A stretch of 64,000 nucleotides of DNA from DASTQL01 sp035761805. GTDB lineage: Bacteria > Actinomycetota > Actinomycetes > Jiangellales > Jiangellaceae. Shown piece after piece: positions 26,197 through 35,322 of the stretch (position 1 is the stretch's first letter; each line of letters starts with the position of its first letter). The stretch spans positions 1 to 64,000 of the forward strand of contig DASTQL010000141.1 in the NCBI GenBank assembly GCA_035761805.1, given 5' to 3'. The notes under the pieces were generated by a model. That model worked only from the letters and a program-made list of their open reading frames with translations. It was not told where the DNA came from and did not search any database. A program made the translations under genes and the position numbers.

Positions 26197-27021
26197 TCAG
26201 TCCACGAGGTCGGGCACGAACTCCCAGTGCCACGGCTCCGGGCGCGACCCGCCGGGCTGGGCCCAGGCGGGGTTCACCCATCCGTACGTGTCAGCGTGCT
26301 CGAGCATCCAATGGTGGGCGGCGGACGTCGCCACCTCGACGCCGCAGCCGAGGTCGACGGCGACCCCCCAGCCGTGCTCGCTGGTGCCGGGACGCGCGGC
26401 CAGCCCCGGCTTACGGGCGGCCAGGTCCAACTGGGTCGCGAGGCTGCGGTAGGAGTCGGTGAGGCAGGGCGCGCTGCCCCGCGCCTCCTGGTACGCCTCG
26501 CTCAGCGCGAGGTACGCCGCGGCCGCGTCCGGCCGCAGGAGGTGGCCTCCCCCCACCGGGCACAGGTGCTCCTCGCCCAGCCCGCCGTTCGACACGGTGT
26601 CCTCGTCCGGCACCGTGGCGTCACATCCCGGGACCGGGGGGAAGCCTGTGGCGGTGGGGGTCGGCGTGGGCGTCGGCGTCAGTGTGGGTGTGGCCTCCGG
26701 GGTCGGGGCCGGTGACGATCCCGGTCGCTGGATCGCCCCCGGGGCGGCCTGCCTGGACTGAGCCCGCGCCGGACGGGAGAGCGCCGCCACACGCGCGCCG
26801 AGGTCGACCTCGGGAGGCACGGCCTCCGCGCCCGCCGCCAGGTCCGCCCGCGGCAGCGGGTCGCCTCCGCTGACGACGAAGGCGGCCAAGCCCACGCCGA
26901 GCAGCGGCGCGACCGCCTTGACCCCCGTCGTGCGTCGACGTCTCCGGCTGCCGTAGCGACCTCGTCGGGCGGTGTGCCGAGAGGCGGCGGGCCGCGTGGC
27001 GGCGTGCCGGGGCTCGGGCAC
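26197..27021 (-). CDS. M15-family D-Ala-D-Ala carboxypeptidase, membrane-anchored
   Basis: A 274-residue cell-wall peptidase of the VanY type. An Arg-rich cytoplasmic start and a membrane segment (about residues 37-52) give a type II anchor. A Thr-Pro repeat linker (TPTLTPTPTPTPTAT) spans the wall, then the catalytic domain has LTDSYRSLATQ, the zinc motif SEHGWGVAVDLG, and EPWHWEF. It trims peptidoglycan stem peptides. GGAG lies about nine bases before the start. The next gene toward the left starts a separate transcript. Confidence 0.9.
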   Translation of the reverse strand: MPEPRHAATRPAASRHTARRGRYGSRRRRRTTGVKAVAPLLGVGLAAFVVSGGDPLPRADLAAGAEAVPPEVDLGARVAALSRPARAQSRQAAPGAIQRPGSSPAPTPEATPTLTPTPTPTPTATGFPPVPGCDATVPDEDTVSNGGLGEEHLCPVGGGHLLRPDAAAAYLALSEAYQEARGSAPCLTDSYRSLATQLDLAARKPGLAARPGTSEHGWGVAVDLGCGVEVATSAAHHWMLEHADTYGWVNPAWAQPGGSRPEPWHWEFVPDLVD

Positions 27022-27144
27022 GGACGGTCTCCAGGGGATCGCGCTGCGCAGGGCAGGGCCACCCTAGAGGGGTGCGGTGGAGGACGAAGCACCACCCCGC
27101 GGGCGGTGGCTGCGGCGGAGCCACCCGGCGTCGCCGCCGGATCA

Positions 27145-27537
27145 CTACGGCTCCAGCGAGCTCAGGTCACCCGGCACGTCGACAGCGTGCTCCTCGAGCG
27201 CGGCCAGCGGCACGATCCGGAGGACGGCCTCGTTGGTGCCGGCCAGCACCACCGGCGCGGCCACGCCGTCACCGTACGCCCGCGCCCAGTTCACCGCGGT
27301 CACGCACCAGCGGTCGCCGGGCACGAGTCCGGGGAAGCGGTACTCCGGCCGCGGCGTCGACAGGTCGTTGCCGATGCTGCGCTGGTGGTCGAGGAACTCC
27401 GCCGTGACCACCGCACAGATGGTGTGGCTCCCGAGGTCCTCGGTGCCCGTGCTGCAGCAGCCGTCCCGGAAGAAGCCGGTGATCGGGTCGGTGCCACAGG
27501 GTTCCAGCTCACCGCCGAGTACGTTGCGCTCCGCCAC
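27145..27537 (-). CDS. DUF2237 family protein
   Basis: A 130-residue conserved protein of unknown function. It shows the family pattern NVLGGELEPC, DPITGFFRDGCC, GSHTICAVVTAEFL, GNDLSTPRPEYRFPGLVPGDRWC and APVVLAGTNEAVL. Four or more conserved Cys and several acidic residues hint at metal binding. GTG start chosen because the family begins right there. The 123-bp gap downstream, before the M15 gene, holds a short hairpin, CACCC-TAGAG-GGGTG. Confidence 0.85.
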   Translation of the reverse strand: MAERNVLGGELEPCGTDPITGFFRDGCCSTGTEDLGSHTICAVVTAEFLDHQRSIGNDLSTPRPEYRFPGLVPGDRWCVTAVNWARAYGDGVAAPVVLAGTNEAVLRIVPLAALEEHAVDVPGDLSSLEP

Positions 27538-27637
27538 GCCGCCATCATCGCGCGTCCGTCCCGACGGTCCGGCGTCGACCACCCCCGGCGCGCCGGCCGC
27601 ACGGCCCAGCGTCGACCACCCCGGCACCGCCGACGAG

Positions 27638-29539
27638 TCACCTCGCATCCAGCTCCGCGAGGAATCGGGCGACGACGGGCGCCGCCGCAGAGCTGCCCGA
27701 CGCGCCGTCCTCCACGAGCACGGCGAAGGCGACATCGCCGCGGTAGCCGATCATCCAGGCGTGGGTCCGGGGCGGATCCTCGGTGCCGTACTCCGCTGTC
27801 CCGGTCTTGGCGTGGACCTCGCCGTAGGGCGCCAGGGCGGAGGCCGTGCCGTCGGTCACCACGGCCCGCATCAGCGACCGCAGCCGGTCCGCCTGCTCAG
27901 CGGGCAGCGGCGCGCCCGGGGCGCCCGGCTCCTCCACGAGCCAGGGGGTCGCAGGCCGGCCGGAGGCCACGGTAGCCGCCACGTGGGCCATGGCCAGCGG
28001 GCTGGCCAGGACCCGCGACTGCCCGATCATCGCCGCCGCCTCGTCGACCACGTCGACGGGTTCGGGGACCGAACCGCTGTACGCGGGGACGCCCAGGTCC
28101 CACTCCGCCCCGAGCCCGAAGGCCGCCGCCTCCGCGGGCAGCGCGCCCTCGTCCAGCCGGTCGGTGAGCTGGACGAACGTCGTGTTGCAGGAGGAGGCGA
28201 CCGCATCGCGGAAGTCGGCACCAGGCACGTCGGTGAACTCGTAGTTCTTGAACCGCTTGCCGCCGACGGTGGTCGTCGCCGGGCACTCGACCGGCTCGTC
28301 GGGCGACAGCCCTGCCCGGAGCAGCGCAGAGGTCGAGACGACCTTGAACGTGGAGCCGGGTGGGTACTGCCCGCTCAACGCGCGATCCAACCCGGCCTCT
28401 GGTGCGTTGGCCGCGGCGAGGACACCGCCGCCGGCAACGTCCAGCGCTACCAGCGCGGTCTGCTGGCCCGCCCCGGCGACGGCCTGCTCCGCAGCCGCCT
28501 GCACGTCGAGGTCGAGGGACGTGGCCAGCGGGTCACCAGGCACCGCCTCGAAGGTGTGGAGGACCTGCTCCACCTCACCGTCGCGCAGCAGCCGGACCTC
28601 GCCCCCCGGGCGGCCCGCGAGGCGTTGCTGGTGGGCGGCCTGCAAGCCGGACGTGCCCACCTGGTCGGCCGCCGATGCGGTCGGGCCGGCCGTGGCCAGC
28701 AGCTCCTCGGTGGCGGGACCCACGCTGCCGAGCACGGCCCGGGCGAACGACGCCGTGGGGGCCAGCGAGCGGGCCCCCTCCCGGACGACGACTCCCGGCT
28801 GCTCGGTGAGGCCACCGCCCTGCTCGGCCCAAGCCTCGGCGCGCACGGTGACGGCCTCCACGAACTGGTCCGGCGGTGCGGCGTCCACCCGCTCGGCGAG
28901 ACGCGCCGGGTCCACGCCGAGAGGCTCCAGACCCGCGTACACGGCCTCCGGCGCCACCAGCCGCCGCGGTTCGACGCCGACCGTCACGACCGGGCGGTCC
29001 TCGGTGAGGGGTCGCCCCTCCCGGTCCAGGATCGACGCCCGCGGCGGGAGCTCACGGACCCGGCCGAGCTCCGTGTCGGCGTCCAGCCGCGGGTGGACGG
29101 CAGAGGGGGCCCACCGCACCGTCCACGCCTGATCGGCCTCGTCGCCCTGACCCCGGTCGGGCCGGTAGGCCTCGACCACCGTCTCGTACGTCCAGTCGCC
29201 CAGCGACCGGAGGGCCATGGTGACGGTGGCGGGCACCTGGCACGGCCCGTCGTCCTCGCACGTGGCGGGAACGCCTGCCTCGCCGCTGACGGCCGTGACC
29301 GCGAGCCGGTCGCCGACGATGCTGAGCAACTCCTCGGCCGCCGCCGGGTCGTCGGTGGCCGTGCCCGCGTCGGCCGTCTCGCCGGTGGCCCACGCGTCGA
29401 GGAAGGCCTGCACGGCGTTGGCGGCCTGGTCTCGCGGGTCCGGACCCCGCTCGAGGAGGGAGCAGCCTGAGGCGAGCACCGTGGCGACGGTGACGATCGC
29501 GACGAATCGGCTGGCACGCACCGACCCAGGCTGGCACAT
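27638..29539 (-). CDS. Class B penicillin-binding protein, predicted lipoprotein
   Basis: A 633-residue peptidoglycan transpeptidase. The N-terminus ends in a lipobox LASGC (Cys about 26), so it is probably lipid-anchored. An NTF2-like MecA_N domain (about 30-150) precedes the dimerisation domain (RASILDREGRPL, about 165). The transpeptidase has STFK (about 392), SSCN (about 447) and KTG in AKTGTAEYG (about 576). The domain order matches PBP2a-type low-affinity enzymes. ATG at 29539 has GGGAG six bases upstream; it diverges from the cysteine-cluster gene. Confidence 0.92.
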   Translation of the reverse strand: MCQPGSVRASRFVAIVTVATVLASGCSLLERGPDPRDQAANAVQAFLDAWATGETADAGTATDDPAAAEELLSIVGDRLAVTAVSGEAGVPATCEDDGPCQVPATVTMALRSLGDWTYETVVEAYRPDRGQGDEADQAWTVRWAPSAVHPRLDADTELGRVRELPPRASILDREGRPLTEDRPVVTVGVEPRRLVAPEAVYAGLEPLGVDPARLAERVDAAPPDQFVEAVTVRAEAWAEQGGGLTEQPGVVVREGARSLAPTASFARAVLGSVGPATEELLATAGPTASAADQVGTSGLQAAHQQRLAGRPGGEVRLLRDGEVEQVLHTFEAVPGDPLATSLDLDVQAAAEQAVAGAGQQTALVALDVAGGGVLAAANAPEAGLDRALSGQYPPGSTFKVVSTSALLRAGLSPDEPVECPATTTVGGKRFKNYEFTDVPGADFRDAVASSCNTTFVQLTDRLDEGALPAEAAAFGLGAEWDLGVPAYSGSVPEPVDVVDEAAAMIGQSRVLASPLAMAHVAATVASGRPATPWLVEEPGAPGAPLPAEQADRLRSLMRAVVTDGTASALAPYGEVHAKTGTAEYGTEDPPRTHAWMIGYRGDVAFAVLVEDGASGSSAAAPVVARFLAELDAR

Positions 29540-29593
29540 GCACCGCTCCCGGCTGCAGGTCCGGCCCAGGGCTCGTGACCGTCCAACCGGGCT

Positions 29594-29599
29594 TAGGGT
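29594..29599 (+). promoter_or_regulatory. -10 box of a leaderless promoter
   Basis: TAGGGT, then six bases, then the GTG start of the cysteine-cluster gene at 29606. No Shine-Dalgarno site is present. Confidence 0.6.
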
Positions 29600-29605
29600 G
29601 ACGCC

Positions 29606-30373
29606 GTGCCAGAGGTGGACCTCGACTTCCCCCGGGCCTGGGTCGAGTTCCCCGACCCGGCGGACCCCGACCAGGTGCTCCGCTGCGACCTCACCTGGCT
29701 GACCTCGCGCTGGACCTGCATCTTCGGGCGCGGCTGCCCCGGGATCTACGCCGACCGCCCCGACGACGGCTGCTGCACGCTGGGGGCCCACTTCTCCGAC
29801 AAGGCCGACGAGAAGCGCGTACGGAAGGCGGCCGCCCGGCTCGACGACGAGACCTGGCAGTTCCGCCCTACCGGGATGCGCAAGGGGATCGCGGAGAAGG
29901 ACGAGGAAGGAGCCCGCAAGACGAGGGTCGTCGAGGGCGCTTGCGTCTTCCTCAACCGACCGGGCTTCAGCGGGGGCGTCGGGTGCGCCCTGCACGCGCT
30001 CGCGCTCCGGGAGGGCCGCCACCCGCTGGAGACCAAGCCGGACGTGTGCTGGCAGCTACCGATCCGGCGGCGCTACCGGACCGTCGACCGGGGCGACGGC
30101 ACGTCCTACCTGGAGATCACGATCGGTGAGTACGACCGGCGCGGCTGGGGTGCCGGCGGGCACGACCTGGACTGGTACTGCTCGGGCAACAGCGAGGCGC
30201 ACGTCGGCGCGGACCACGTCTACGCATCGTACGCACCGGAGTTGCGGGAACTCGTCGGTGACGCCGCGTACGAGCGGCTGGCCGAGGCCTGTGAGAAGCA
30301 CCTGGCGGCCCGGCGACGGCTGGCCCCGCACCCGGCGACGGTCGCGGCGCGGCGGGCCGGGTGGAGAGCCTGA
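29606..30373 (+). CDS. Cysteine-cluster protein, YkgJ/DUF3109-like
   Basis: A 255-residue soluble protein with clustered cysteines: [19 protein letters not shown] and DDGCCTLG in the first 60 residues, then [33 protein letters not shown] and DWYCSG. The order CC..., GC-A-H, KP..C...PI is that of YkgJ/DUF3109 metal or Fe-S binding proteins, but similarity is distant. Function unknown. Leaderless GTG start. The methyltransferase gene begins one base after its stop, so they are co-transcribed. Confidence 0.68.
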   Translation: MPEVDLDFPRAWVEFPDPADPDQVLRCDLTWLTSRWTCIFGRGCPGIYADRPDDGCCTLGAHFSDKADEKRVRKAAARLDDETWQFRPTGMRKGIAEKDEEGARKTRVVEGACVFLNRPGFSGGVGCALHALALREGRHPLETKPDVCWQLPIRRRYRTVDRGDGTSYLEITIGEYDRRGWGAGGHDLDWYCSGNSEAHVGADHVYASYAPELRELVGDAAYERLAEACEKHLAARRRLAPHPATVAARRAGWRA

Positions 30374-30374
30374 C

Positions 30375-31061
30375 GTGCGCGGTGCGGTGGCCAGCCCCAA
30401 CATCTGGCAGCACCCACAGGTCTACGAGGTGCTCAACCGGGCCAACGATCCCGACGGCGGCGTGGACGCGGTCCTGCGGGACATCCGGCCGTGGGACGAC
30501 GCGGTCGTCGTCGACGTCGGTTGCGGGACCGGCTTCCACCTGCCGGGCTACGCAGCCACCGCCCGTACGGTCGTCGGGGTGGAGCCCCACCCGGGCCTGG
30601 CGGCGACGGCCCGCCGGCGCTGCGCCGGGCAGAAGTCGGTCTGGGTACGCCGGGGGACCGCGCAGGAGCTCCCCCTGCCGGACGCCTCGGTGGACCTGGT
30701 GCACGCGCGGTGGGCCTACTTCCTCGGGCCCGGATGCGAGCCGGGCCTGGCGGAGGCGCGCCGGGTCCTGCGGCACGGGGGCACGGTCGCCGTCGTCGAC
30801 GTGGACCCCGAGGTCGGCGACTACGGCCGCTGGTTCCGCGCCGCCTACCCGGCCCACGACCCTGCGACGGTCGACCGCTTCTGGGCCCGGCAGGGCTTCA
30901 CGACGGTACGGGTGGCGACGCGCTGGACCTTCGGGTCGCGTGACGACGTGGCCGCGGTGCTGGCCGTCGAGTTCCCCCCGGAGGTCGTGTCCCGGGCGGT
31001 CGCGGAGACGTCCGGGCTGGAGTTCGCCGTCGGTCAGGTCGTGCGGCACCGCACCGGCTGA
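30375..31061 (+). CDS. Class I SAM-dependent methyltransferase
   Basis: A 228-residue methyltransferase. Motif I is VVVDVGCGTGFHLPGY, the acidic end of strand 2 is VVGVEPHPGL, ELPLPDASVDLVHARWAYFL is motif II, and ARRVLRHGGTVAVVDVD is motif III. The substrate is unknown. It starts one base after the preceding stop; an in-frame GTG at 30387 is an alternative. Confidence 0.88.
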   Translation: MRGAVASPNIWQHPQVYEVLNRANDPDGGVDAVLRDIRPWDDAVVVDVGCGTGFHLPGYAATARTVVGVEPHPGLAATARRRCAGQKSVWVRRGTAQELPLPDASVDLVHARWAYFLGPGCEPGLAEARRVLRHGGTVAVVDVDPEVGDYGRWFRAAYPAHDPATVDRFWARQGFTTVRVATRWTFGSRDDVAAVLAVEFPPEVVSRAVAETSGLEFAVGQVVRHRTG

Positions 31062-31158
31062 GGTCGGCGGACGCCCGGGCAACCGAGGCCGTGCGGCCCT
31101 GTCGCCGGGGCCGTGGAGAACCCATCGTGAGATGTGGCCGGACCGGAGGGAGCCCACG

Positions 31159-32040
31159 ATGACCACGACCCACGAGACGCCCGGTCCCATGCAGCCGACG
31201 CGGCCGGCCTCGGCCACCGAGGCGCGGCGGCCGGTCGTCCCGGACCCACGCTGGCCCGTCCGGCTCGGTCTCGCGCTGGCCGTCGTCACGGTCGCAGCCG
31301 GGATCCCGACTGCGGTGGACGGCGGCGTCCTCACCGGTCCGGCGGCGATGAACGGGTCGGCCCGGGGCACCGCACTCGTCGCCGTCCTCGCGGCGGTCCC
31401 GCTCCTGCTGTTGTCGATGCGGGCGACGGTCCGCGGCTCCGCCCGCGCGGTCGCCGGCTGGCAGGGAGCGCTGGCCTATCTGCTCTACAACAGCCTGGCC
31501 TTCCTCTTCGTCACCCCGTTCAACCGGCTGTTCCTCCTCTACGTCGCCATGCTCGGGCTGGCCGTCTGGGCGGTCGGCTCGTTGTTCGTGAGCGTCGACG
31601 TCGGGGCCTTCGCCGCCCGGGTGTCCCCGCGGCTACCTGCCCGCGGGATCGCCTCGTACGTGTGGGGGGTCGTCGTCCTCAACACCTTGGCCTGGCTCTG
31701 GGTGGAGGTGCCGGCCGTGATCCGCGGGGACGCCGCCCACCTGGAGGGTACGGGCATGCCGACAAATGCCTTCCACGTCCAGGACCTGGCCCTGTGGCTG
31801 CCCCTGGCCGCGGTTGCGGCGCTGTGGCTGTGGCGCCGGCGCCCGTGGGGCGTCCTCGTGGTAGGCGGGATGCTCGCCTTCTGGGTGGTCGAGAGCGTCG
31901 GGATCGCGGTGGACCAGTGGCTCGGCAGCCTCGCGGACCCGGCGTCCCCCGTCGTCTCGATGACGCTCGCGCCGGCCTTCCTGGTGCTCGCCGTCGTCGG
32001 CTGCGTACCGCTCCTCGCCCTCCTCCGTCGCGTGGACTAG
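31159..32040 (+). CDS. Eight-helix membrane protein of unknown function
   Basis: A 293-residue integral membrane protein. After a 35-residue polar N-terminus, hydrophobic stretches include LGLALAVVTVAAGIPTAV, LVAVLAAVPLLLLS, GALAYLLYNSLAFLFVTP, VWGVVVLNTLAWLWVEVP, VQDLALWLPLAAVAALWLW and TLAPAFLVLAVVGCVPLLALL. I recognise no characterised family. GGAGGGAG lies about 6 bases before the ATG. Confidence 0.75.
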   Translation: MTTTHETPGPMQPTRPASATEARRPVVPDPRWPVRLGLALAVVTVAAGIPTAVDGGVLTGPAAMNGSARGTALVAVLAAVPLLLLSMRATVRGSARAVAGWQGALAYLLYNSLAFLFVTPFNRLFLLYVAMLGLAVWAVGSLFVSVDVGAFAARVSPRLPARGIASYVWGVVVLNTLAWLWVEVPAVIRGDAAHLEGTGMPTNAFHVQDLALWLPLAAVAALWLWRRRPWGVLVVGGMLAFWVVESVGIAVDQWLGSLADPASPVVSMTLAPAFLVLAVVGCVPLLALLRRVD

Positions 32041-32082
32041 GTCCGCTCCAGCCGGCCGAGCGCCTCTGTCGGGGGTTCCCCC

Positions 32083-32088
32083 TACGGT
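32083..32088 (+). promoter_or_regulatory. -10 box of the leaderless radA promoter
   Basis: TACGGT, seven bases, then ATG at 32096. A GTG at 32087 in the same frame overlaps this box and would not be transcribed. Confidence 0.55.
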
Positions 32089-32095
32089 GCGCGGC

Positions 32096-33457
32096 ATGGC
32101 GAGGACAGGGGCTCGGGAGCGTCCGTCGTACCGCTGCGCCGAGTGCGGCTGGGTCAGCTCGCGGTGGGTCGGCCGGTGCGGCGAGTGCCAGGCGTGGGGC
32201 AACGTCGAGCAGGTCGGCACACCCGCCGGGCCGCGCACCCTGTCCGCCGGGCCGGTCTCCGCCCCGGCGCGGCCGATCGGCGACGTGGACGCCGAACAGG
32301 CGCGGTCCTTCGCCACCGGGGTGGACGAGCTCGACCGCGTGCTCGGGGGCGGGCTGGTGCCAGGGGCGGTCGTCCTGCTGGCCGGCGAGCCGGGCGTCGG
32401 CAAGTCGACCCTGCTGCTCGACGTCGCCTCCCGCTCCGCCGAGGCGCGCCGGCGAGTGCTGTACGTGAGCGCGGAGGAGTCGGCCTCCCAGGTGCGCCTG
32501 CGGGCAGACCGAATCGGCGCCCTGCACCCCGAGCTCTTCCTCGCCGCCGAGACCGATCTCGCCGCCGTGCTCGGGCACCTCGACGTCGTCGAGCCGACCC
32601 TGCTGGTCGTCGACTCCGTCCAGACCGTCTCCTCGCGCGAGGTCGAGGGTGCGCCGGGTGGCGTGAGTCAGGTACGGGAGGTGGCCGCTGCGCTCATCCG
32701 TGCGGCCAAGCTCCGTGGCGTCGCGACGGTGCTCGTCGGACACGTCACCAAGGACGGGTCGATCGCGGGTCCGCGTGTGCTCGAGCACCTGGTCGACGTC
32801 GTCCTGCACTTCGAGGGCGACCGGCACTCACCGCTGCGACTCGTCCGGGCGGTGAAGAACCGCTACGGCCCCACCGACGACGTGGGCTGCTTCCACCTCT
32901 CGGAGGACGGCATCGCCGAGGTCTCCGATCCGACCGGGTTGTTCACGTCCCGGCACCTCGTCCCGGTCCCGGGCAGTTGCCTCACCGTGACGCTCGAGGG
33001 CCGGCGCCCGCTGATCGCCGAGGTGCAGGCCCTCGTCGGACCGGCCGGTCAGGGGTCGCCACGGCGGGCCACCAGCGGGCTCGACGCGTCCCGCGTCGCG
33101 ATGGTCCTCGCTGTGCTGCAGCGGCGGGCGCGGCTCGACGTCGGCCCCCGCGAGGTCTTCTGTGCCACCGTGGGCGGCATGCGGCTGGCCGAGCCGGCGG
33201 CCGACCTCGCGGTGGCGCTCGCCGTCACCGGGTCGCTGGCCGACGTGACGGTGCCCTCCTCTACGGTGGTGCTCGGCGAGGTGGGTCTCGCCGGCGAGGT
33301 GCGCGGCGTCCCCGGCCTGCAGCTGCGGCTGGTCGAGGCCGCGCGGCTGGGTGTGCGCACGGCCCTGGTCCCCCCCGACCCGGTCCGCGCGCCGGCCGGC
33401 ATCCGCGTCGTCGAGGTGCCCGACGTCGCCGCGGCGATGTCTGCTCTGTACTCGTGA
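32096..33457 (+). CDS. radA: DNA repair protein RadA
   Basis: A 453-residue RecA-like branch-migration ATPase for recombination intermediates. The N-terminal zinc finger is CAECG ... CGECQAWGN, Walker A is GEPGVGKST, and Walker B is [12 protein letters not shown]. The RadA-specific KNRFG motif is present as KNRYG, and the C-terminal Lon-like domain has [24 protein letters not shown]. disA follows 62 bases later, as commonly seen in actinobacteria. The start is set by the leaderless promoter. Confidence 0.97.
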   Translation: MARTGARERPSYRCAECGWVSSRWVGRCGECQAWGNVEQVGTPAGPRTLSAGPVSAPARPIGDVDAEQARSFATGVDELDRVLGGGLVPGAVVLLAGEPGVGKSTLLLDVASRSAEARRRVLYVSAEESASQVRLRADRIGALHPELFLAAETDLAAVLGHLDVVEPTLLVVDSVQTVSSREVEGAPGGVSQVREVAAALIRAAKLRGVATVLVGHVTKDGSIAGPRVLEHLVDVVLHFEGDRHSPLRLVRAVKNRYGPTDDVGCFHLSEDGIAEVSDPTGLFTSRHLVPVPGSCLTVTLEGRRPLIAEVQALVGPAGQGSPRRATSGLDASRVAMVLAVLQRRARLDVGPREVFCATVGGMRLAEPAADLAVALAVTGSLADVTVPSSTVVLGEVGLAGEVRGVPGLQLRLVEAARLGVRTALVPPDPVRAPAGIRVVEVPDVAAAMSALYS

Positions 33458-33479
33458 GCCAATCCTGGTCTCAGGCCCC

Positions 33480-33485
33480 TACACT
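33480..33485 (+). promoter_or_regulatory. Candidate -10 box for disA
   Basis: TACACT lies about 35 bases before the disA start, followed by a leader with an AGGGGG ribosome site. No strong -35 match is visible. Confidence 0.4.
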
Positions 33486-33519
33486 TCTGACACGACGACG
33501 TCCGACAGCAGGGGGTTTG

Positions 33520-34611
33520 GTGGGGCCCACCGCGAACGCCGCCGAGGCCAAGCTGCGACAGACGCTGGCCGCGGCCGCACCGGGTACCGAGCTGCGCGAG
33601 GGCCTCGAACGCGTCCTCCGCGGCCGGACGGGCGCGCTGGTCGTCCTGGGCTGGGACCACGCCGTGGAATCGATCTCCTCCGGCGGGTTCACCCTCGACG
33701 TCGAGTTCTCCGCGACGGGACTGCGCGAGCTGGCCAAGATGGACGGCGCGATCGTCGTCGACCGCGACTGCACCCGCATCATCCGGGCGGCGACCCAACT
33801 CGTCCCCGACGCCTCCATCCCGACCAACGAGTCCGGCACCCGCCACCGCACGGCCGAGCGGGTGGCCAAGCAGACCGGGCTGCCGGTGATCTCGGTCAGC
33901 CAGTCGATGCGGATCGTCGCGATCTACGTCGACGACATCCGTTACGTGCTCGAGGACTCCGGCCAGATCCTCTCCCGCGCCAATCAGGCGCTGGCCACCC
34001 TCGAGCGCTACAAGCTCCGTCTCGACGAGGTCTCGGGGACCCTGTCCGCGCTGGAGATCGAGGACTTGGTCACTGTCCGCGACGTGGCCGCCGTGGCCCA
34101 GCGGTTGGAGATGGTGCGCCGGATCGCCAGCGAGATCGAGGGCTACGTCGTGGAGCTGGGCTCCGACGGGCGGCTGCTGTCGCTGCAGCTCGAGGAGCTG
34201 GTCGCCGGCGTCGAGACCGACCGCGAGCTCGTCGCCCGCGACTACCTCCCGGTCCCGACCGGCCGGCGGGCCCGCACCGTCCAGCGGGTCCTCCAGGAGC
34301 TCGACGATCTTTCGGCGACCGAGCTGCTCGACCTCGGCTCGGCCGCCCGGCCGCTGGGCTACGCGGGCGCGGGCGACCAGCTCGACGCGGCCGTCAGCCC
34401 CCGCGGCTACCGACTGCTCGCCAAGGTTCCCCGCCTGCCACCGACCGTCATCGACCGGCTCGTCGAGCACTTCGGCAGCCTGCAGAAGCTGCTGGCCGCC
34501 GGCATCGACGACCTCCAGGCCGTCGACGGCGTGGGCGAGATGCGCGCCCGGACGGTGCGTGAGGGCCTGTCACGGCTGGCCGAGTCCAGCATCCTCGAGC
34601 GCTACGTCTGA
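33520..34611 (+). CDS. disA: DNA integrity scanning diadenylate cyclase
   Basis: Makes cyclic di-AMP from ATP and scans DNA for branched structures, 363 residues. The DAC domain has the two catalytic motifs, DGAIV (about residue 75) and [11 protein letters not shown] (about 105). A helical linker and C-terminal helix-hairpin-helix motifs follow ([47 protein letters not shown]). The GTG at 33520 follows an AGGGGG; TTG at 33517 is an alternative. Pairing with radA matches RadA's known influence on DisA. Confidence 0.97.
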   Translation: MGPTANAAEAKLRQTLAAAAPGTELREGLERVLRGRTGALVVLGWDHAVESISSGGFTLDVEFSATGLRELAKMDGAIVVDRDCTRIIRAATQLVPDASIPTNESGTRHRTAERVAKQTGLPVISVSQSMRIVAIYVDDIRYVLEDSGQILSRANQALATLERYKLRLDEVSGTLSALEIEDLVTVRDVAAVAQRLEMVRRIASEIEGYVVELGSDGRLLSLQLEELVAGVETDRELVARDYLPVPTGRRARTVQRVLQELDDLSATELLDLGSAARPLGYAGAGDQLDAAVSPRGYRLLAKVPRLPPTVIDRLVEHFGSLQKLLAAGIDDLQAVDGVGEMRARTVREGLSRLAESSILERYV

Positions 34612-34668
34612 TCACGCTTCCCCCACCCACACCGACTCCGCCACCGGGTACCTCCGGAGGGGGCTGCC

Positions 34669-35202
34669 TCACGCCTGGGCGGCCTCGACCTGTCGGGCCA
34701 GGTCCTCACCCCGGGCCTCGATCTCCCGGGAGACGTAGCGGCTCTGCGCGCGGATCGTCGCCGCCACCTGGTCGGCCAGGTTCGTCGCGTAGACCGCGAG
34801 CAGCCCGGCCTGGCCCTGCTCGAGGGTCTCGCCGATCCGGCGCAGCTCGTCGTCGTCCAGGCCGCCCTGCACGTGTCCCTTGACGGCGCCGATCACGGCG
34901 CCGGTCCCGCCGCCGGCGAGGAGACCGCCGGCCAGGCCGATCGCCGGGAAGACGGCGAACGCCGCGCCCACCGCGAGCCCCCAGCCGAGGCCCTTGGCCG
35001 CACCGTGCCGGGTCGGCTGCTCGTGCTTGCGGACGACGTGGACCTTGCCGTCGTCACCGCGCTGCACCACCGCGGCGTCGAAGTCGTGCGAGGCCGCGAC
35101 CTCGCGGTAGAGCGCCTTCACCGCCTCGTAGTCGGCCTCGGCCTCCTCGAGCGTGTCGTACGCAGCCGCCAGCACCAGCAGCGTGTCGGGCTCGTGGACC
35201 AT
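34669..35202 (-). CDS. DUF1269-type protein with glycine-zipper segment
   Basis: A 177-residue protein. The N-terminal alpha/beta part (LLVLAAAYDTLEEAEADYEAVKALYRE, FDAAVVQRGDDGKVHVVRK) is followed by a Gly/Ala-rich hydrophobic hairpin (GLAVGAAFAVFPAIGLAGGLLAGGGTGAVIGAVKGH) and a charged helical C-terminus. This is the pattern of DUF1269 membrane-associated stress proteins. Role unknown. GGAGGGG lies about nine bases before the ATG. It converges on disA. Confidence 0.8.
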   Translation of the reverse strand: MVHEPDTLLVLAAAYDTLEEAEADYEAVKALYREVAASHDFDAAVVQRGDDGKVHVVRKHEQPTRHGAAKGLGWGLAVGAAFAVFPAIGLAGGLLAGGGTGAVIGAVKGHVQGGLDDDELRRIGETLEQGQAGLLAVYATNLADQVAATIRAQSRYVSREIEARGEDLARQVEAAQA

Positions 35203-35322
35203 GGCTCACCCCTCCTCGTCGGGACCTGCAGACGACCTTGCTGACGACCTTGCTCCCGGCCTCGCCGGGCCGGATCACCCACACCGGGTGACAGCGCACC
35301 CCAGACCCGGGTGTCCGGCGAC

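Noticed and set aside
26640..26700. GT-rich short repeats near 26.65 kb as a possible CRISPR or microsatellite
   Set aside because: They encode the Thr-Pro linker of the M15 peptidase and have no repeat-spacer structure.
32087..32095. GTG at 32087 as radA start
   Set aside because: It overlaps the -10 box TACGGT of the leaderless promoter; ATG 32096 is better placed.
34612..34668. CCTCCGGAGG palindrome after disA as an operator
   Set aside because: It lies between two convergent genes where no promoter is expected and is a simple GC-rich word; at most part of a weak terminator.
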